A stretch of DNA of 45,920 nucleotides from Gallionella sp. (lineage in GTDB: Bacteria > Pseudomonadota > Gammaproteobacteria > Burkholderiales > Gallionellaceae), in the NCBI GenBank assembly GCA_030645535.1, contig JAUSNM010000065.1, positions 1 through 45,920 on the forward strand, written 5' to 3'. The notes under the pieces are model-generated. The model was not told the origin of the DNA. It made no database searches and worked only from the letters and a program-made list of their open reading frames with translations. A program made the position numbers and the translations under genes. Each line of letters opens with the position of its first letter. The first letter of the stretch is position 1. Of this stretch, positions 21,836 to 32,286 are shown in pieces.

Positions 21836-22003
21836 GTGAATGTCAGTCAGGATGAAATTCTGTTTCGGGCAGATGCGGCGATGTATCAGGCCAAAAAGGC
21901 AGGGCAGAACCTGATTTGTATTTTCGGGTACGGTAAAATAAAAGCCATCCTGCCGATACCGGACAATTCGCAACGCCGGTTCGCTAATTTCGAAGCGGAC
22001 TAA
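21836..22003 (+). pseudogene. GGDEF-domain C-terminal fragment
   Basis: The 55-codon frame starting right after the stop of the repeat protein reads DEILFRADAAMYQAKKAGQN, the last helix of a GGDEF (diguanylate cyclase) domain. It then drifts into unrelated sequence before a TAA. The catalytic GGDEF loop and everything upstream are missing. The full-length protein starting at 22077 has the same motif as YADTAMYQAKAAGRN, so this may be a leftover of a related, now lost gene. Confidence 0.7.
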
Positions 22004-22076
22004 TTTTTTCAGGCTGTAACCCGAGTCGCCATCAGAGTCGGTTACTATATGCCTACACTATGTTGAAAATTCGATC

Positions 22077-24962
22077 GTGCTAATTTCCTGGAATATTTCA
22101 TTGGTAGTGTTGTCCGTGCTGGTCGCCATGATAGGCTCGTTCGCCGCCCTGACGCATGCACAGCGCATGAGGGAGAGCACCGGGCATGTGGCAACATTAT
22201 GGATGCTGGCCGGCGGTTGCACGCTGGGTGTGGCCATCTGGTCCATGCACTTTATCGGCATGCTGGCATTGCATCTGCCGATTCCGCTGGCTTTTGATCA
22301 GAAACTGACCTTTCTGTCCATGCTGCCTGCCGTTGTCGCTGCACTGCTGTGTTTTCGGGTGTTGCTTGATGCGCATATCGGTTACGGGCGTATCGCCGTC
22401 AGCGCTCTCTTGATGGGCGCGGGCATCAGTCTGATGCACTATACCGGCATGGCCGCACTCAAGATGGAACCCGAGATTCGTTATGATCCGCTGATTTTCA
22501 CTCTGTCCGTGACCATTGCCTTTGTTGCATCGTGGGCTGCGTTGCTGATGATGTATCAGGGTGAACGCATCAAGCTGCCACCCTTGCTGCGCTTCGTGCT
22601 GGGTGCAGTCATCATGGGCGGCGCGATTTCCGGGATGCATTACACCTCCCTGCTGGGCGCTGTCATACAGCCCGGCAGCGTTTGCCTGTCCGGTGTGTCC
22701 AGGATAGAACCACACATTCTGTCGATGCTGGTGTCGGTGACGGCCTTGTTGTGGTTCGGCGGCGGCATTTTTGCCAGCTTGTTCGATCGTCGCGTGGCGC
22801 AACAAAACGCGCAGTCATTAGCCGCGTTAGAGCTGAAATATCAGAATTTGCAGGCGGATACTGAACATCAAGCCAGCGAGATGACGCAATCATTGCGTGA
22901 TAGCGAGGAACGGCTGCGCATGACGCTCAGATGCGCACCCGATGCGGTGTTTATCTTCGAGCAGGATGGGCGCATCGTTTACGTCAACGATAATGTGATT
23001 GACTTGCTGGGCTTCGATCGCGACGCGTTGTATGTTATGACGATTTTCGACCTGGTGCCGCCCGTCTGGCACCCGGCTTACAGGCAGGAAATCCGTAAAA
23101 TACTCGCGGATAACGAACGCCATGTCTATGAGATTTCTCTGGTCAGAAAAGACGGCGGCAAGATTCCGATGGAATTAAATGCGGTGCTTTTGCCCGATGG
23201 CCGGATTTACGGTTCGTGCCGCGACATCACCGAACGCAAGTTCGCACAACGTGCCTTGCAGGATTCTCAGGAAAATTTGCAGCGTCTGCTCAACTCCGTC
23301 GCGGAAGGTATTTACGGCGTCGATACCAAAGGGGTGTGCACCTTCGTGAATGCGGCGTTTCTGCGCATCCTGGGATATGCAGATGCCAGCGAAGTCGTCG
23401 GCCAGCGGGTTCATCCTCTGATACATCATACGCATGCAGATGGCAGCCCCTATAGTGCCCGGGAATGCAAGATGTATGTGGCATTCAAGTCCATGCAAGC
23501 CATTCATGTGGTCGACGAAATATTCTGGCGCCGTGACGGCACAGCGATCCCGGTTGAATACTGGTCGCACCCCATTGTGAAAAACGGCGTGGTGCTGGGT
23601 GCGGTAGCGACTTTTCTTGATATTACCGAACGTAAACTGACTGAGCAAAGAATTCATCAGCTGGCTTTTTATGATGCGCTGACCGGCTTGCCGAATCGCC
23701 GCCTGTTGCTGGACAGGTTGAATCAGGCGTTTGCCGTCAGCGACCGCAATGCGCGCTACGGTGCGCTGATGTTTCTGGATCTTGATCATTTCAAGACCCT
23801 GAATGACACCAAAGGTCATGAAACGGGTGATTTGCTGCTGGTCGAAGTAGCAAAGCGCTTGCAACATTGTGTCAGGGACGGCGATACGGTCGCGCGCCTG
23901 GGTGGCGACGAATTCGTCGTGGTGCTGGAAATGCTGAGTGGCAACGTCAACGATGCGGTGATACAGGCTGAGTTGGTGGGTGAGAAGATGCGCGCGGCAC
24001 TGAATCTGCCCTATCAATTAAATACACATACCCACCGCACGACACCCAGTATCGGCATCGTGTTGTTCCTTGGGCATCAGGAAAATATCGACAATTTGCT
24101 TCGCTATGCCGATACCGCGATGTATCAGGCCAAGGCGGCGGGGCGCAACGCGATACGCTTCTACGACCCGGACATGCAGGCGGCACTGGAAGCGCGCGTT
24201 AAGTTGGAATCTGAATTGCGCAGCGCGCTGGAAAAGCAGCAATTTCATTTGTACTACCAGATTCAGGTGGACAGACGGCGTCAACCGATAGGCGCAGAAG
24301 TGCTGTTGCGCTGGATGCATCCCGAACGAGGTGTGGTTCCGCCGTTGCAATTTATTTCGTTGTGCGAGGAGACCGGATTGATTTTGCCGATCGGTTTGTG
24401 GGTGTTGCAAACCGCCTGCGCGCAACTCAAAGCATGGCAAAACAACGAATTGACCCGTGATTTGGTGCTGGCTGTGAATGTCAGTGCCCGGCAGTTCAGG
24501 CAAAGTGACTTTATCGCACAAATTCAGCGCGTGTTACAGGACAGTGGCGCAAAGGCATCCCTGCTGAAGCTGGAACTGACCGAGAGCATCGTACTGGAAA
24601 ATGTAGAAGATACCATTAAAAAGATGCGTGAAATCAAGCTGTTGGGCGTTAGCTTCTCGATGGATGATTTCGGTACCGGCTACTCATCGCTGCAATACCT
24701 GAAACGCCTGCCGCTGGATCAGATCAAGATCGATCAGTCGTTTGTGCGTGACATCACCACCGATCCCAACGATGCCGCCATCGTGCAGACTGTGATCGCG
24801 ATGACCGAAGCGCTGGGGCTGAACGTGATAGCCGAAGGCGTGGAGACCGAAGCGCAGCTCGAATTTCTCAACCAGCGTGGCTGCCATGCACATCAGGGGT
24901 ATTTGTTCAGCAAGCCGGTGCCTGTCGAACAGTTTGAACTGTTGCTGAATCGCCCGGGTTAA
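22077..24962 (+). CDS. MHYT-PAS-PAS-GGDEF-EAL cyclic-di-GMP signalling protein
   Basis: A 961-residue membrane sensor. Residues 1-240 hold seven membrane helices with MHYT motifs (WSMHFIGM, LMHYTGMAAL, GMHYTSLLG) thought to bind a metal or sense gas or redox state. A short coiled coil leads to two PAS domains (about 285-400 and 405-520). GGDEF follows, with RLGGDEFVV at about 609 indicating an intact active site. An EAL domain starts near 735 with GAEVLLRWMHPERG (EVL variant) and has SMDDFGTGYSSLQYL, IKIDQSFV and AEGVET present. It could both make and break c-di-GMP. The start is GTG at 22077. Ligand and dominant activity are not deducible. Confidence 0.93.
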   Translation: MLISWNISLVVLSVLVAMIGSFAALTHAQRMRESTGHVATLWMLAGGCTLGVAIWSMHFIGMLALHLPIPLAFDQKLTFLSMLPAVVAALLCFRVLLDAHIGYGRIAVSALLMGAGISLMHYTGMAALKMEPEIRYDPLIFTLSVTIAFVASWAALLMMYQGERIKLPPLLRFVLGAVIMGGAISGMHYTSLLGAVIQPGSVCLSGVSRIEPHILSMLVSVTALLWFGGGIFASLFDRRVAQQNAQSLAALELKYQNLQADTEHQASEMTQSLRDSEERLRMTLRCAPDAVFIFEQDGRIVYVNDNVIDLLGFDRDALYVMTIFDLVPPVWHPAYRQEIRKILADNERHVYEISLVRKDGGKIPMELNAVLLPDGRIYGSCRDITERKFAQRALQDSQENLQRLLNSVAEGIYGVDTKGVCTFVNAAFLRILGYADASEVVGQRVHPLIHHTHADGSPYSARECKMYVAFKSMQAIHVVDEIFWRRDGTAIPVEYWSHPIVKNGVVLGAVATFLDITERKLTEQRIHQLAFYDALTGLPNRRLLLDRLNQAFAVSDRNARYGALMFLDLDHFKTLNDTKGHETGDLLLVEVAKRLQHCVRDGDTVARLGGDEFVVVLEMLSGNVNDAVIQAELVGEKMRAALNLPYQLNTHTHRTTPSIGIVLFLGHQENIDNLLRYADTAMYQAKAAGRNAIRFYDPDMQAALEARVKLESELRSALEKQQFHLYYQIQVDRRRQPIGAEVLLRWMHPERGVVPPLQFISLCEETGLILPIGLWVLQTACAQLKAWQNNELTRDLVLAVNVSARQFRQSDFIAQIQRVLQDSGAKASLLKLELTESIVLENVEDTIKKMREIKLLGVSFSMDDFGTGYSSLQYLKRLPLDQIKIDQSFVRDITTDPNDAAIVQTVIAMTEALGLNVIAEGVETEAQLEFLNQRGCHAHQGYLFSKPVPVEQFELLLNRPG

Positions 24963-25021
24963 CCTGGAACTCGAGCAAAAAATATTTTCAGGCTATGGTT
25001 TCTTAACATGAACAGGGGAGC

Positions 25022-25786
25022 ATGATGAGATCGCCATTTTTCAATTTGTCCGGCTGGTTGTGCGCAGCGCTTCTGACCGGAATGGCGCTGGCAGGAGCTG
25101 AAGAGTTCAGGCCGGAACTGGTTGGCGATATCGGCCTGGGCGGCTACTACACGCGCAGCATTGTTCGCGGCAATCAAAATGAGTTCAGCGCGCTGCCGTA
25201 CCTCGATTTTGAATACGGCAGGTTGTTCGCCCGGGTCGATACCCTGGGCGTCAAAACGCTGAAGATGGGATATGGCTATCTGGAACTGGTAGGCAGGATC
25301 AGTCAGGATGGCTTCAACACGAATGCGCCCAACCTGGCTGGCCTCGGTAACAGAGAAACCTCTGTCCCGATCGGTGTCGGCACCCTTCAGGTGACGCCGC
25401 TGGGCGGGGTCATGATCAATGCATTTCACGATGTAAACCGGTCGCAGGGCGACTTGTTCGAGGTGATCTATGGCGGGCAGATCGATCTGCCGCGGGTGAC
25501 GTTATATCCCCTGATAGGCGGCGAATATCAGTCCCGGAAATATGTGCGCTATTACTACGGAATCTCACCCCTTGAAGCGGCAAACAGTCAATACGCCGCC
25601 TACCAGCCTGCGGCTGCAGTGAACGGTCTGATAGGACTGATAGCCGAGATCAGTCTGACCGATGAATATTATCTCAATTGCAATGTACGCCGCAAATGGC
25701 TCGGCAACGCGATACAGCTCAGCCCTGTCGTGAGTCAAGGATACCTGGATACAGGCTATATTTCACTGAGTTACCGGTTCAGGTAA
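25022..25786 (+). CDS. MipA/OmpV family outer-membrane protein
   Basis: A 254-residue protein with signal peptide ending near LAGAEE and then beta-barrel sequence: IGLGGYYTRSIVRGNQNEFSALPYLDFEYGRLF, VPIGVGTLQVTPLGG and a C-terminal YISLSYRFR ending in an aromatic-x-Phe-Arg pattern. The MipA/OmpV family includes scaffold and porin-like outer-membrane proteins. Two adjacent ATGs (25022, 25025) follow GGGGAG; the second has the better spacing. It is a stand-alone gene between the c-di-GMP protein and ndk. Confidence 0.85.
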   Translation: MMRSPFFNLSGWLCAALLTGMALAGAEEFRPELVGDIGLGGYYTRSIVRGNQNEFSALPYLDFEYGRLFARVDTLGVKTLKMGYGYLELVGRISQDGFNTNAPNLAGLGNRETSVPIGVGTLQVTPLGGVMINAFHDVNRSQGDLFEVIYGGQIDLPRVTLYPLIGGEYQSRKYVRYYYGISPLEAANSQYAAYQPAAAVNGLIGLIAEISLTDEYYLNCNVRRKWLGNAIQLSPVVSQGYLDTGYISLSYRFR

Positions 25787-25842
25787 GCGCTTCATATAGT
25801 TGCAGCGCAGGGTACTTGCCGGGCGACAGTACAAGCAAAGCC

Positions 25843-25851
25843 TGATAGAAT
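25843..25851 (+). promoter_or_regulatory. candidate extended -10 promoter for ndk
   Basis: TGATAGAAT (25843-25851) fits the extended -10 pattern TGnTAnAAT about 40 bp before the ndk start. No good -35 is evident. Confidence 0.35.
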
Positions 25852-25893
25852 GCGCGGTCGTAATTTTATCAATCCCAGTTTGGAGAATTTAGC

Positions 25894-26319
25894 ATGGCTG
25901 TTGAACGTACTCTGTCAATTATCAAACCTGATGCTGTTGCAAAAAATGTTATCGGTCAAATCTATTCCCGTTTCGAAGGCGCTGGCCTGAAGATCATCGC
26001 TGCTCGCATGACACAACTGTCCCGCGCTGAAGCTGAAGGCTTTTACGCCGTACACGCTGCACGTCCTTTTTTCAATGATCTGGTCAGCTTCATGATTTCC
26101 GGTCCTGTAATGATTCAGGCTCTGGAAGGCGAAGGCGCAATCCTGAAGAATCGCGACCTGATGGGCGCGACTGATCCTAAGAAGGCCGACAAGGGCACGA
26201 TCCGTGCTGATTTCGCTGACAGCATCGATGCAAATGCAGTACACGGTTCTGACGCGGCTGAAACAGCAGCGGTTGAAATCGCGTATTTCTTCCCTGCAAT
26301 GAATGTTTACTCGCGTTAA
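25894..26319 (+). CDS. ndk: nucleoside diphosphate kinase
   Basis: A 141-residue Ndk. [23 protein letters not shown] and [30 protein letters not shown], with catalytic His 117, are complete. It transfers gamma-phosphate between nucleoside di- and triphosphates in the cytoplasm. TTGGAG precedes the ATG. It opens the conserved run ndk-rlmN-pilW-rodZ-ispG-hisS-yfgM-bamB-der. Confidence 0.98.
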   Translation: MAVERTLSIIKPDAVAKNVIGQIYSRFEGAGLKIIAARMTQLSRAEAEGFYAVHAARPFFNDLVSFMISGPVMIQALEGEGAILKNRDLMGATDPKKADKGTIRADFADSIDANAVHGSDAAETAAVEIAYFFPAMNVYSR

Positions 26320-26334
26320 TTATTGAAACAAGCA

Positions 26335-27429
26335 ATGCCAAAAAACCTCCTCGACCTCGATGCGCACTCGCTGACCGCTTATTTCACGGAAATGGGCGAA
26401 AAGCCGTTCCGTGCGAAGCAGTTGCTGCGCTGGATTTACCAGGTCGGGGAGTCCGATTTCGCCGCGATGACCGACATCGCGGCTGTGTTGCGTGAGAAAC
26501 TGGCACGCAACGCCTGTATTACCGTGCCGGATATTGTCAAGGAAGAGCTGTCCGACGACGGCACACGCAAGTGGCTGTTGAGTGTCGGCGCCGGCAATGC
26601 CGTGGAAGCGGTGTATATCCCCGAAGCTTCACGCGGCACGCTGTGTATTTCCTCGCAGGCCGGTTGTGCGCTGGATTGCTCGTTCTGTTCAACCGGCAAG
26701 CAGGGTTTTAATCGCAACCTCAGTGTGGCGGAAATTATCGGCCAGCTTTGGTGGGCGAATCATCGTCTGGGTAAGAACATTGAGGGTAACTGGCCGGTCA
26801 GCAACGTGGTGATGATGGGTATGGGCGAACCGTTGCTCAATTTTGACAATACGGTGAGTGCGCTGCGCCTGATGCTGGACGATCAGGCTTATGGTCTGTC
26901 GCGCCGTCGTGTGACGGTTTCCACTTCCGGCATCGTGCCGGCGATGGACAGGCTGCGCGATGAATGTCCGGTGGCCCTGGCCGTGTCGCTGCATGCGCCG
27001 AATGACGCGCTGCGCGACAAGCTCGTGCCGGTCAATCAGAAGTATCCTCTGAAAGAGCTGATGGCGGCCTGTCGTCGTTATCTGGAGCGCGCGCCGCGCG
27101 ATTTCATCACCTTCGAATACGTGATGCTCGACGGGGTAAACGACTCGGTGCAGCAGGCGCATGAGCTGGTGCGGCTGGTACGCGATGTTCCTTGCAAGTT
27201 AAACCTGATCCCGTTTAATCCTTTTCCGCTGTCGCCCTATAAGCGCTCAAGGCCGGATGCAATACAGCGATTCCGCGATGTGCTGATGCAGGCTGATATC
27301 ATCACCACTACCCGTAAGACGCGCGGCGAAGATATCGCGGCGGCATGCGGCCAACTTGCGGGGCAGGTGCTGGATAAAACCAAGAGAACCCGTCCTGTCG
27401 TGTTCCATAACAGTGAGGCAGAACAATGA
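26335..27429 (+). CDS. rlmN: dual-specificity RNA methyltransferase RlmN
   Basis: A 364-residue radical-SAM enzyme. [24 protein letters not shown] holds the CxxxCxxC cluster motif (Cys 111, 115, 118), [16 protein letters not shown] the GEP motif, and AACGQL near the end the C-terminal methyl-carrying cysteine. It methylates C2 of A2503 in 23S rRNA and A37 of some tRNAs. The ATG at 26335 is used rather than a TTG at 26323. It overlaps pilW by 4 bp. Confidence 0.97.
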   Translation: MPKNLLDLDAHSLTAYFTEMGEKPFRAKQLLRWIYQVGESDFAAMTDIAAVLREKLARNACITVPDIVKEELSDDGTRKWLLSVGAGNAVEAVYIPEASRGTLCISSQAGCALDCSFCSTGKQGFNRNLSVAEIIGQLWWANHRLGKNIEGNWPVSNVVMMGMGEPLLNFDNTVSALRLMLDDQAYGLSRRRVTVSTSGIVPAMDRLRDECPVALAVSLHAPNDALRDKLVPVNQKYPLKELMAACRRYLERAPRDFITFEYVMLDGVNDSVQQAHELVRLVRDVPCKLNLIPFNPFPLSPYKRSRPDAIQRFRDVLMQADIITTTRKTRGEDIAAACGQLAGQVLDKTKRTRPVVFHNSEAEQ

Positions 27430-28175
27430 AGCGCGTAGCCTTAATCGTCATGTTGGTGTTGGCTGGTTGTGCGGGCGGCAATGCTGTGAAGCAGCCGGGT
27501 AATGAGCGTGCGCAAAACAGTGCGAAAATTCACACCGAGCTGGCAGGCATGTATTTCGAACGCGCCCAGATGGGGATCGCGCTGTCTGAAATCGATATGG
27601 CTTTACAGGCGGATCGCAATTACGCACCGGCGTATAACGTGCGTGGTTTGATCCACATGTCGCTGCGCGAGGACAAAGAAGCGGAAGAGGATTTTGTGCA
27701 AAGTTTGCGTCTGGATAAGGCAGATTCTGAGGCGCATAACAATTACGGTTGGTTTTTGTGCCAGCGCGGCCGTGAACAGGAATCCATCACGCATTTCATG
27801 GCGGCGGTGAAAAACCCTTTGTATCCAACGCCGGAGCGGGCTTATCTGAATGCAGGTCTTTGTTTTCAGAAAGCGGGCAACAACAAGGATGCTGAGGATT
27901 TTTTACAGCGCGCCTTGCGGGTGCAGCCGGATTTGACACAGGCGCTTGTTGCGATGGCAGAGCTCAAATTTGCCGAGGGCGATTACCCTGCTGCCAGTAA
28001 ATATTTTGCGAAATATGCGCAAAAAAATGATAATTTGACGGCCGGACAGCTATGGCTGGCGATACGTATAGAGCATAAGGCGGGAGACGGTAATGCGGAG
28101 GCAAGTTATGCCTTGCAGTTGCGTCAACGTTATCCTGATGCGCGTGAAACTCAATTATTGATGCATGGGGAATGA
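27426..28175 (+). CDS. pilW: type IV pilus biogenesis/stability lipoprotein PilW (PilF)
   Basis: A 249-residue TPR lipoprotein. The signal [15 protein letters not shown] ends at Cys 15. Several tetratricopeptide repeats follow: [42 protein letters not shown], then [19 protein letters not shown] and [14 protein letters not shown]. PilW/PilF pilots the secretin PilQ to the outer membrane. Its place between rlmN and rodZ with 4-bp overlaps on both sides is the standard order. Confidence 0.93.
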   Translation: MKRVALIVMLVLAGCAGGNAVKQPGNERAQNSAKIHTELAGMYFERAQMGIALSEIDMALQADRNYAPAYNVRGLIHMSLREDKEAEEDFVQSLRLDKADSEAHNNYGWFLCQRGREQESITHFMAAVKNPLYPTPERAYLNAGLCFQKAGNNKDAEDFLQRALRVQPDLTQALVAMAELKFAEGDYPAASKYFAKYAQKNDNLTAGQLWLAIRIEHKAGDGNAEASYALQLRQRYPDARETQLLMHGE

Positions 28176-29071
28176 TGGAACAGTTGCCAGAGAATAATAT
28201 CGATCCCGTAGAAGCTGCGGTGCAGGATGACGCAACGATGCCATCTGTCGGATTTCAATTGCGCGCAGGCCGTGAACGTCTGGGGATGAGCATCGAGGAT
28301 GTGGTCGCCAAGATCAAGCTGGCTCCGCGTCAAATTGTGGCGCTGGAAGCCGATGATTTTCAGGCGCTGCCCGAGACTACTTTCTTGCGCGGGTTTGTGC
28401 GCAGCTATGCCAAACTGTTGCAGATGGAGGTGCAGCCGCTGTTGGATGCGTTGCCCGGTGCCCAGGTTGCCAAAGTCATCGTCGATATGCAAATGGTTGA
28501 AGCGCCTTTTCCTTCAGAAAAAACAGTGCGCCGGCAAAATGTGAATTTGCTGATTGCCGCGTTTATTGTTGCGCTGCTGATAGCCGGCTTTGCAGCATGG
28601 CAAGCCAAAGCGCCACATCCAGCCGGGCAGGCGACGGATGCAGCGTCGGATGTCGCAATTGTCGAAACTTCGCTGCCTTTGCCCGAGCAAGCTGAAATTC
28701 TGGATGGCTCAGGTGTTGTGGAAGCGGGCGTGCCGGAATCAGCCGTTGTTGCACCTGCTGTTCAGGCAGCGCCGGCTGCATCAGTACCGGCGGCCGCATC
28801 AGCACCGGCGGCAGTCGTGGTTAAACCCGCAGCCGCGTTGCGTCTGGTGTTCGACAAGGAATCCTGGGCGGAAATAAAGGATCAATCCGGCAAGACGCTG
28901 ATCAGACAAGTCAATCCGGCCGGCAGCGAGTTGCGTGTCGAAGGTGTCGCGCCCTTTACACTGGTGATCGGCCATGCCGCAACGGTGCATTTATATTACC
29001 GGGAAAAGCCGGTGGATCTGACGTCCTACATCAACGCTACCAGCGATGTGGCGCGCATGACGCTGGAATAA
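28172..29071 (+). CDS. rodZ: RodZ-like cytoskeletal anchor (HTH, TM, DUF4115)
   Basis: A 299-residue protein. Its N-terminal HTH_25 domain ([42 protein letters not shown]) is followed by one membrane helix at 124-143. An Ala/Pro-rich periplasmic linker then leads to a DUF4115 beta-domain ([23 protein letters not shown]). RodZ links MreB to the membrane and helps set cell shape. The start overlaps the pilW stop (ATGA). The linker is variable low-complexity sequence. Confidence 0.92.
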   Translation: MMEQLPENNIDPVEAAVQDDATMPSVGFQLRAGRERLGMSIEDVVAKIKLAPRQIVALEADDFQALPETTFLRGFVRSYAKLLQMEVQPLLDALPGAQVAKVIVDMQMVEAPFPSEKTVRRQNVNLLIAAFIVALLIAGFAAWQAKAPHPAGQATDAASDVAIVETSLPLPEQAEILDGSGVVEAGVPESAVVAPAVQAAPAASVPAAASAPAAVVVKPAAALRLVFDKESWAEIKDQSGKTLIRQVNPAGSELRVEGVAPFTLVIGHAATVHLYYREKPVDLTSYINATSDVARMTLE

Positions 29072-29076
29072 CAGGT

Positions 29077-30315
29077 ATGGACGCCATTAAACGTCGCCCG
29101 TCGCAACGGGTATTGGTGGGTAGCGTGATGCTGGGAGGCGGTGCGCCCATCGTCGTGCAATCCATGACCAACACCGATACCGCCGATGTGGATGCAACCA
29201 CCAGACAAGTATTCGAGTTGGCCCGCGCAGGTTCGGAGCTGGTGCGCATCACCGTCAATACGCCCGAGGCGGCAGCTGCTGTGGCGCATATTCGCAGGCG
29301 GCTCGATGCGCTGGGTTGTTATGTGCCGCTGGTTGGCGACTTTCATTACAACGGACATCGTTTGCTGACCGAGTTTCCTGACTGTGCCGGCGCATTGGCG
29401 AAATACCGTATCAATCCCGGCAATGTCGGACGCAACCGCGCTGAGGACGATCCTTTTACCATCATGATTCAGACCGCGATACGCTATGATAAGCCGGTGC
29501 GCATCGGGGTGAACTGGGGTAGTCTGGACCAGAATCTGGTGGTGCGGATGATGGACGAGAATGCGCAGCTGGCACAGCCCAAAGACGTCAAAGAAGTCAC
29601 CCGCGCAGCACTGATTGCATCTGCAATCGAAAGTGCACAACGCGCCGAACAACTGGGCATGCAGCATAACCGTATCGTGTTGTCCTGCAAGGTCAGCGAA
29701 GTGCAGGACTTGATTGCAGTATATCGTTCACTGACACAGCAATGCGATTACGCCCTGCATCTGGGACTGACCGAGGCCGGCATGGGTTCCAAAGGGATCG
29801 TCGCCTCCACTGCCGCCCTGGCTGTTCTGTTGCAGGAAGGCATAGGCGATACCATCCGTATCTCCCTGACCCCGGAGCCGGGAGGGGACCGCACACAGGA
29901 AGTGCTGGTAGGTCAGGAAATATTGCAGACCATGGGTATGCGTGCTTTCGCGCCTATGGTCACCGCCTGTCCGGGTTGCGGCCGCACCACCAGCAGTTTC
30001 TTTCAGGAGCTGGCACAAAGCATACAGCGTCACCTGCGCACGCAAATGCCGGTCTGGCGCGAACAATATATTGGTGTGGAGAACATGACCGTCGCGGTGA
30101 TGGGCTGCGTGGTAAACGGGCCGGGGGAGAGCAAGATGGCGAATATCGGCATCAGCCTGCCTGGCACCGGTGAAACTCCTGCTGCTCCGATCTATATCGA
30201 CGGAGAGAAGGCGATGACCTTGCGCGGCGACAACATCGCGGCAGAATTTACCGGCATCGTGGATGATTATGTGGCAAGAAAATACGTAAAACGGGGAGTG
30301 GGAAGTGGGGAGTAG
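29077..30315 (+). CDS. ispG: 4-hydroxy-3-methylbut-2-enyl diphosphate synthase (flavodoxin) IspG
   Basis: A 412-residue IspG/Gcp[24 protein letters not shown] opens the TIM barrel. [13 protein letters not shown] and [14 protein letters not shown] supply the cysteines of the 4Fe-4S cluster. It converts MEcPP to HMBPP in the MEP isoprenoid route. The last residues (KRGVGSGE) are encoded by a heptamer repeat element that overlaps the 3' end, so the native C-terminus has been rewritten there. Confidence 0.97.
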   Translation: MDAIKRRPSQRVLVGSVMLGGGAPIVVQSMTNTDTADVDATTRQVFELARAGSELVRITVNTPEAAAAVAHIRRRLDALGCYVPLVGDFHYNGHRLLTEFPDCAGALAKYRINPGNVGRNRAEDDPFTIMIQTAIRYDKPVRIGVNWGSLDQNLVVRMMDENAQLAQPKDVKEVTRAALIASAIESAQRAEQLGMQHNRIVLSCKVSEVQDLIAVYRSLTQQCDYALHLGLTEAGMGSKGIVASTAALAVLLQEGIGDTIRISLTPEPGGDRTQEVLVGQEILQTMGMRAFAPMVTACPGCGRTTSSFFQELAQSIQRHLRTQMPVWREQYIGVENMTVAVMGCVVNGPGESKMANIGISLPGTGETPAAPIYIDGEKAMTLRGDNIAAEFTGIVDDYVARKYVKRGVGSGE

Positions 30316-30359
30316 AAAGTAGGTTTTTCCCACTTACTACTGACCACTTACTACTCACC
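30293..30359. repeat. heptamer-period inverted repeat element overlapping the ispG stop
   Basis: The left arm (30293-30323) is built of near-7-bp words GTGGGAA, GTGGGGA, GTAGAAA. The right arm (30329-30359) reads CACTTAC, TACTGAC, CACTTAC, TACTCAC. The arms pair imperfectly around a T5 loop. It covers the last codons and stop of ispG and fills the gap to hisS. Confidence 0.8.
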
Positions 30360-30369
30360 AGGATTAAAC

Positions 30370-31644
30370 ATGAGCAACGAAACACTACAAGCAGTACGCG
30401 GCATGAATGATATCCTGCCGGACGAAGCAGGACTCTGGTTATGGTTTGAAGAAATGGTGAGCGACTGGCTGGCAAGTTATGGCTATCGCAATATCCGCAT
30501 GCCGCTGGTTGAACCCACAGGCTTGTTCAAACGGGCGATCGGCGAAGTAACCGACATCGTGGAAAAAGAGATGTACAGCTTCGAGGATAGCCTGAACGGC
30601 GATCAGTTGACGCTGCGTCCTGAAGGTACGGCATCCTGCGTGCGCGCGGTGTTGCAACACAATTTGCTGTATAACGCGCCACAACGTCTGTACTACAGCG
30701 GGCCGATGTTCCGCCATGAGCGCCCGCAAAAGGGGCGCTATCGCCAGTTCCATCAGGTAGGCGTGGAAGCCTTGGGCTTTGCGGGTCCCGATATCGATGC
30801 CGAGCAGATAATGATGTGCGCCAGGTTGTGGAAAAGGTTAGGTTTAAGCGACGTGACGCTGCAAATTAACACGCTGGGTGATTCGGCGTGCCGTCATAGC
30901 CACCGTGCCAAGTTGATCGCGTATTTCGAGCAGAATCTGGAACTTTTGGATGCAGAGGCGACGCGCCGTCTGCACAGCAATCCGCTGCGCATACTGGACA
31001 GCAAGAATCCGGCGATGCAGGCGTTGATTGAAGCGGCACCGAAGCTGATGGATGAGCTGAATACTGATGCGCTGACGCATTTTGCAGCGGTGCAGGCGAT
31101 CCTGACGAGGCATGACATTGCGTTTGAGATCAACCCGCGTCTGGTTCGGGGCCTGGATTACTACAACCGCACCGTGTTCGAGTGGGTGACGACAAAGCTT
31201 GGCGCGCAAGGCACGATCTGCGCCGGTGGACGTTACGACGGGCTGATAGAACAAATCGGCGGCAAGCCGGCACCCGCGATGGGTTTCGCGATGGGCGTCG
31301 AGCGTTTGCTGGTGTTGTTGCAGGAAGCCGGCATGGCGCTGCCCAAACCGCGGCTGGACGTCTACGTGGTGCATCAGGGCGAACTGGCCGGTCAATTGGC
31401 AAGTCAGGTTGCCGAACAGTTGCGTGACGTCAATCTTCGTGTGGCGTTGCATTGCGGCGGTGGCAGTTTCAAATCGCAAATGAAAAAGGCCGATGCCAGT
31501 TGTGCAGTTGTGGCAGTGGTGATCGGGGACGATGAAGCGCAGGCGAATGAAGTGAGCGTCAAACCGATGCAGGGCGGCACGCAGGTGCGGGTGAACGTGC
31601 AGGATCTCGCCGCCACGATTAACGAACTTATCAAGCAGGAGTAA
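30370..31644 (+). CDS. hisS: histidyl-tRNA synthetase
   Basis: A 424-residue class II synthetase. The N-terminus [18 protein letters not shown], motif 2 around [23 protein letters not shown], and the HisA/HisB signatures [15 protein letters not shown] and CAGGRYDGL are intact. The anticodon-binding domain occupies the last 100 residues. It charges tRNA-His. It is followed 3 bp later by yfgM. Confidence 0.98.
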   Translation: MSNETLQAVRGMNDILPDEAGLWLWFEEMVSDWLASYGYRNIRMPLVEPTGLFKRAIGEVTDIVEKEMYSFEDSLNGDQLTLRPEGTASCVRAVLQHNLLYNAPQRLYYSGPMFRHERPQKGRYRQFHQVGVEALGFAGPDIDAEQIMMCARLWKRLGLSDVTLQINTLGDSACRHSHRAKLIAYFEQNLELLDAEATRRLHSNPLRILDSKNPAMQALIEAAPKLMDELNTDALTHFAAVQAILTRHDIAFEINPRLVRGLDYYNRTVFEWVTTKLGAQGTICAGGRYDGLIEQIGGKPAPAMGFAMGVERLLVLLQEAGMALPKPRLDVYVVHQGELAGQLASQVAEQLRDVNLRVALHCGGGSFKSQMKKADASCAVVAVVIGDDEAQANEVSVKPMQGGTQVRVNVQDLAATINELIKQE

Positions 31645-31647
31645 AAC

Positions 31648-32286
31648 ATGGCAGTTTTGGATTTGCAGGAACAGGAACAACTCGACACACTCAAGGCATG
31701 GTGGAAAGACAACGGCAACTGGGTGCTGGGTACGGTGCTGGTGGTCGTGGTTGCACTGGGCGGTTGGCGCGGCTGGCAGTATTACCAGAACAAGCAGACG
31801 AGCGAGGCTGCGACCTTGTATCAGCAATTTGTCGAGCAGCTGGCCAGCAATGATGCCAAACGGGTCAACGATGCCGCAGCGGCGGTGATGGATAAATACG
31901 CGGCTACCCCTTATGCTTCGCGTGCGGCATTGATTGCGGCTCAGGTAAATGAGTCGGGTAAAGAACCGTTGCGTGCCAAGACGCAATTGCAATGGGTTAT
32001 CGAACATGCATCCGAAGACGGCCTGAAAAGCGTGGCCAGTCTGCGCATGGCGTCGATATTGCTGGATGAAAAGGATTACGCAGGCGCCTTGAAGCTGCTC
32101 GATGCCAAACATGCGGCTTCGTTCGATGTGTTGTATGCAGATCTGAAGGGCGATGTGCTGGCTGCACAAGGCAAGCCGAGCGACGCGCGTGCCGCGTACC
32201 AGCTGGCATTTGACAAGCTGGATGAGAAGAGCAACTACCGTAATCTGGTTCAGATGAAGCTGGATGCATTCGGAGCGCCAAAATGA
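31648..32286 (+). CDS. yfgM: YfgM-like periplasmic TPR chaperone
   Basis: A 212-residue protein. The short cytoplasmic start DLQEQEQLDTLKAWWKDNGNW is followed by one membrane helix (VLGTVLVVVVALGGWRGW) and TPR-like repeats in the periplasm (AATLYQQFVEQLASND, LRMASILLDEKDYAGALKLLDAKH). YfgM associates with the Sec translocon and PpiD in E. coli. Its stop overlaps the bamB start by 4 bp, the usual arrangement. Confidence 0.92.
   Translation: MAVLDLQEQEQLDTLKAWWKDNGNWVLGTVLVVVVALGGWRGWQYYQNKQTSEAATLYQQFVEQLASNDAKRVNDAAAAVMDKYAATPYASRAALIAAQVNESGKEPLRAKTQLQWVIEHASEDGLKSVASLRMASILLDEKDYAGALKLLDAKHAASFDVLYADLKGDVLAAQGKPSDARAAYQLAFDKLDEKSNYRNLVQMKLDAFGAPK

Noticed and set aside
30844..32169. Long minus-strand frame opposite hisS and yfgM
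   Set aside because: It spans two well-identified genes, has shadow composition and resembles no family.
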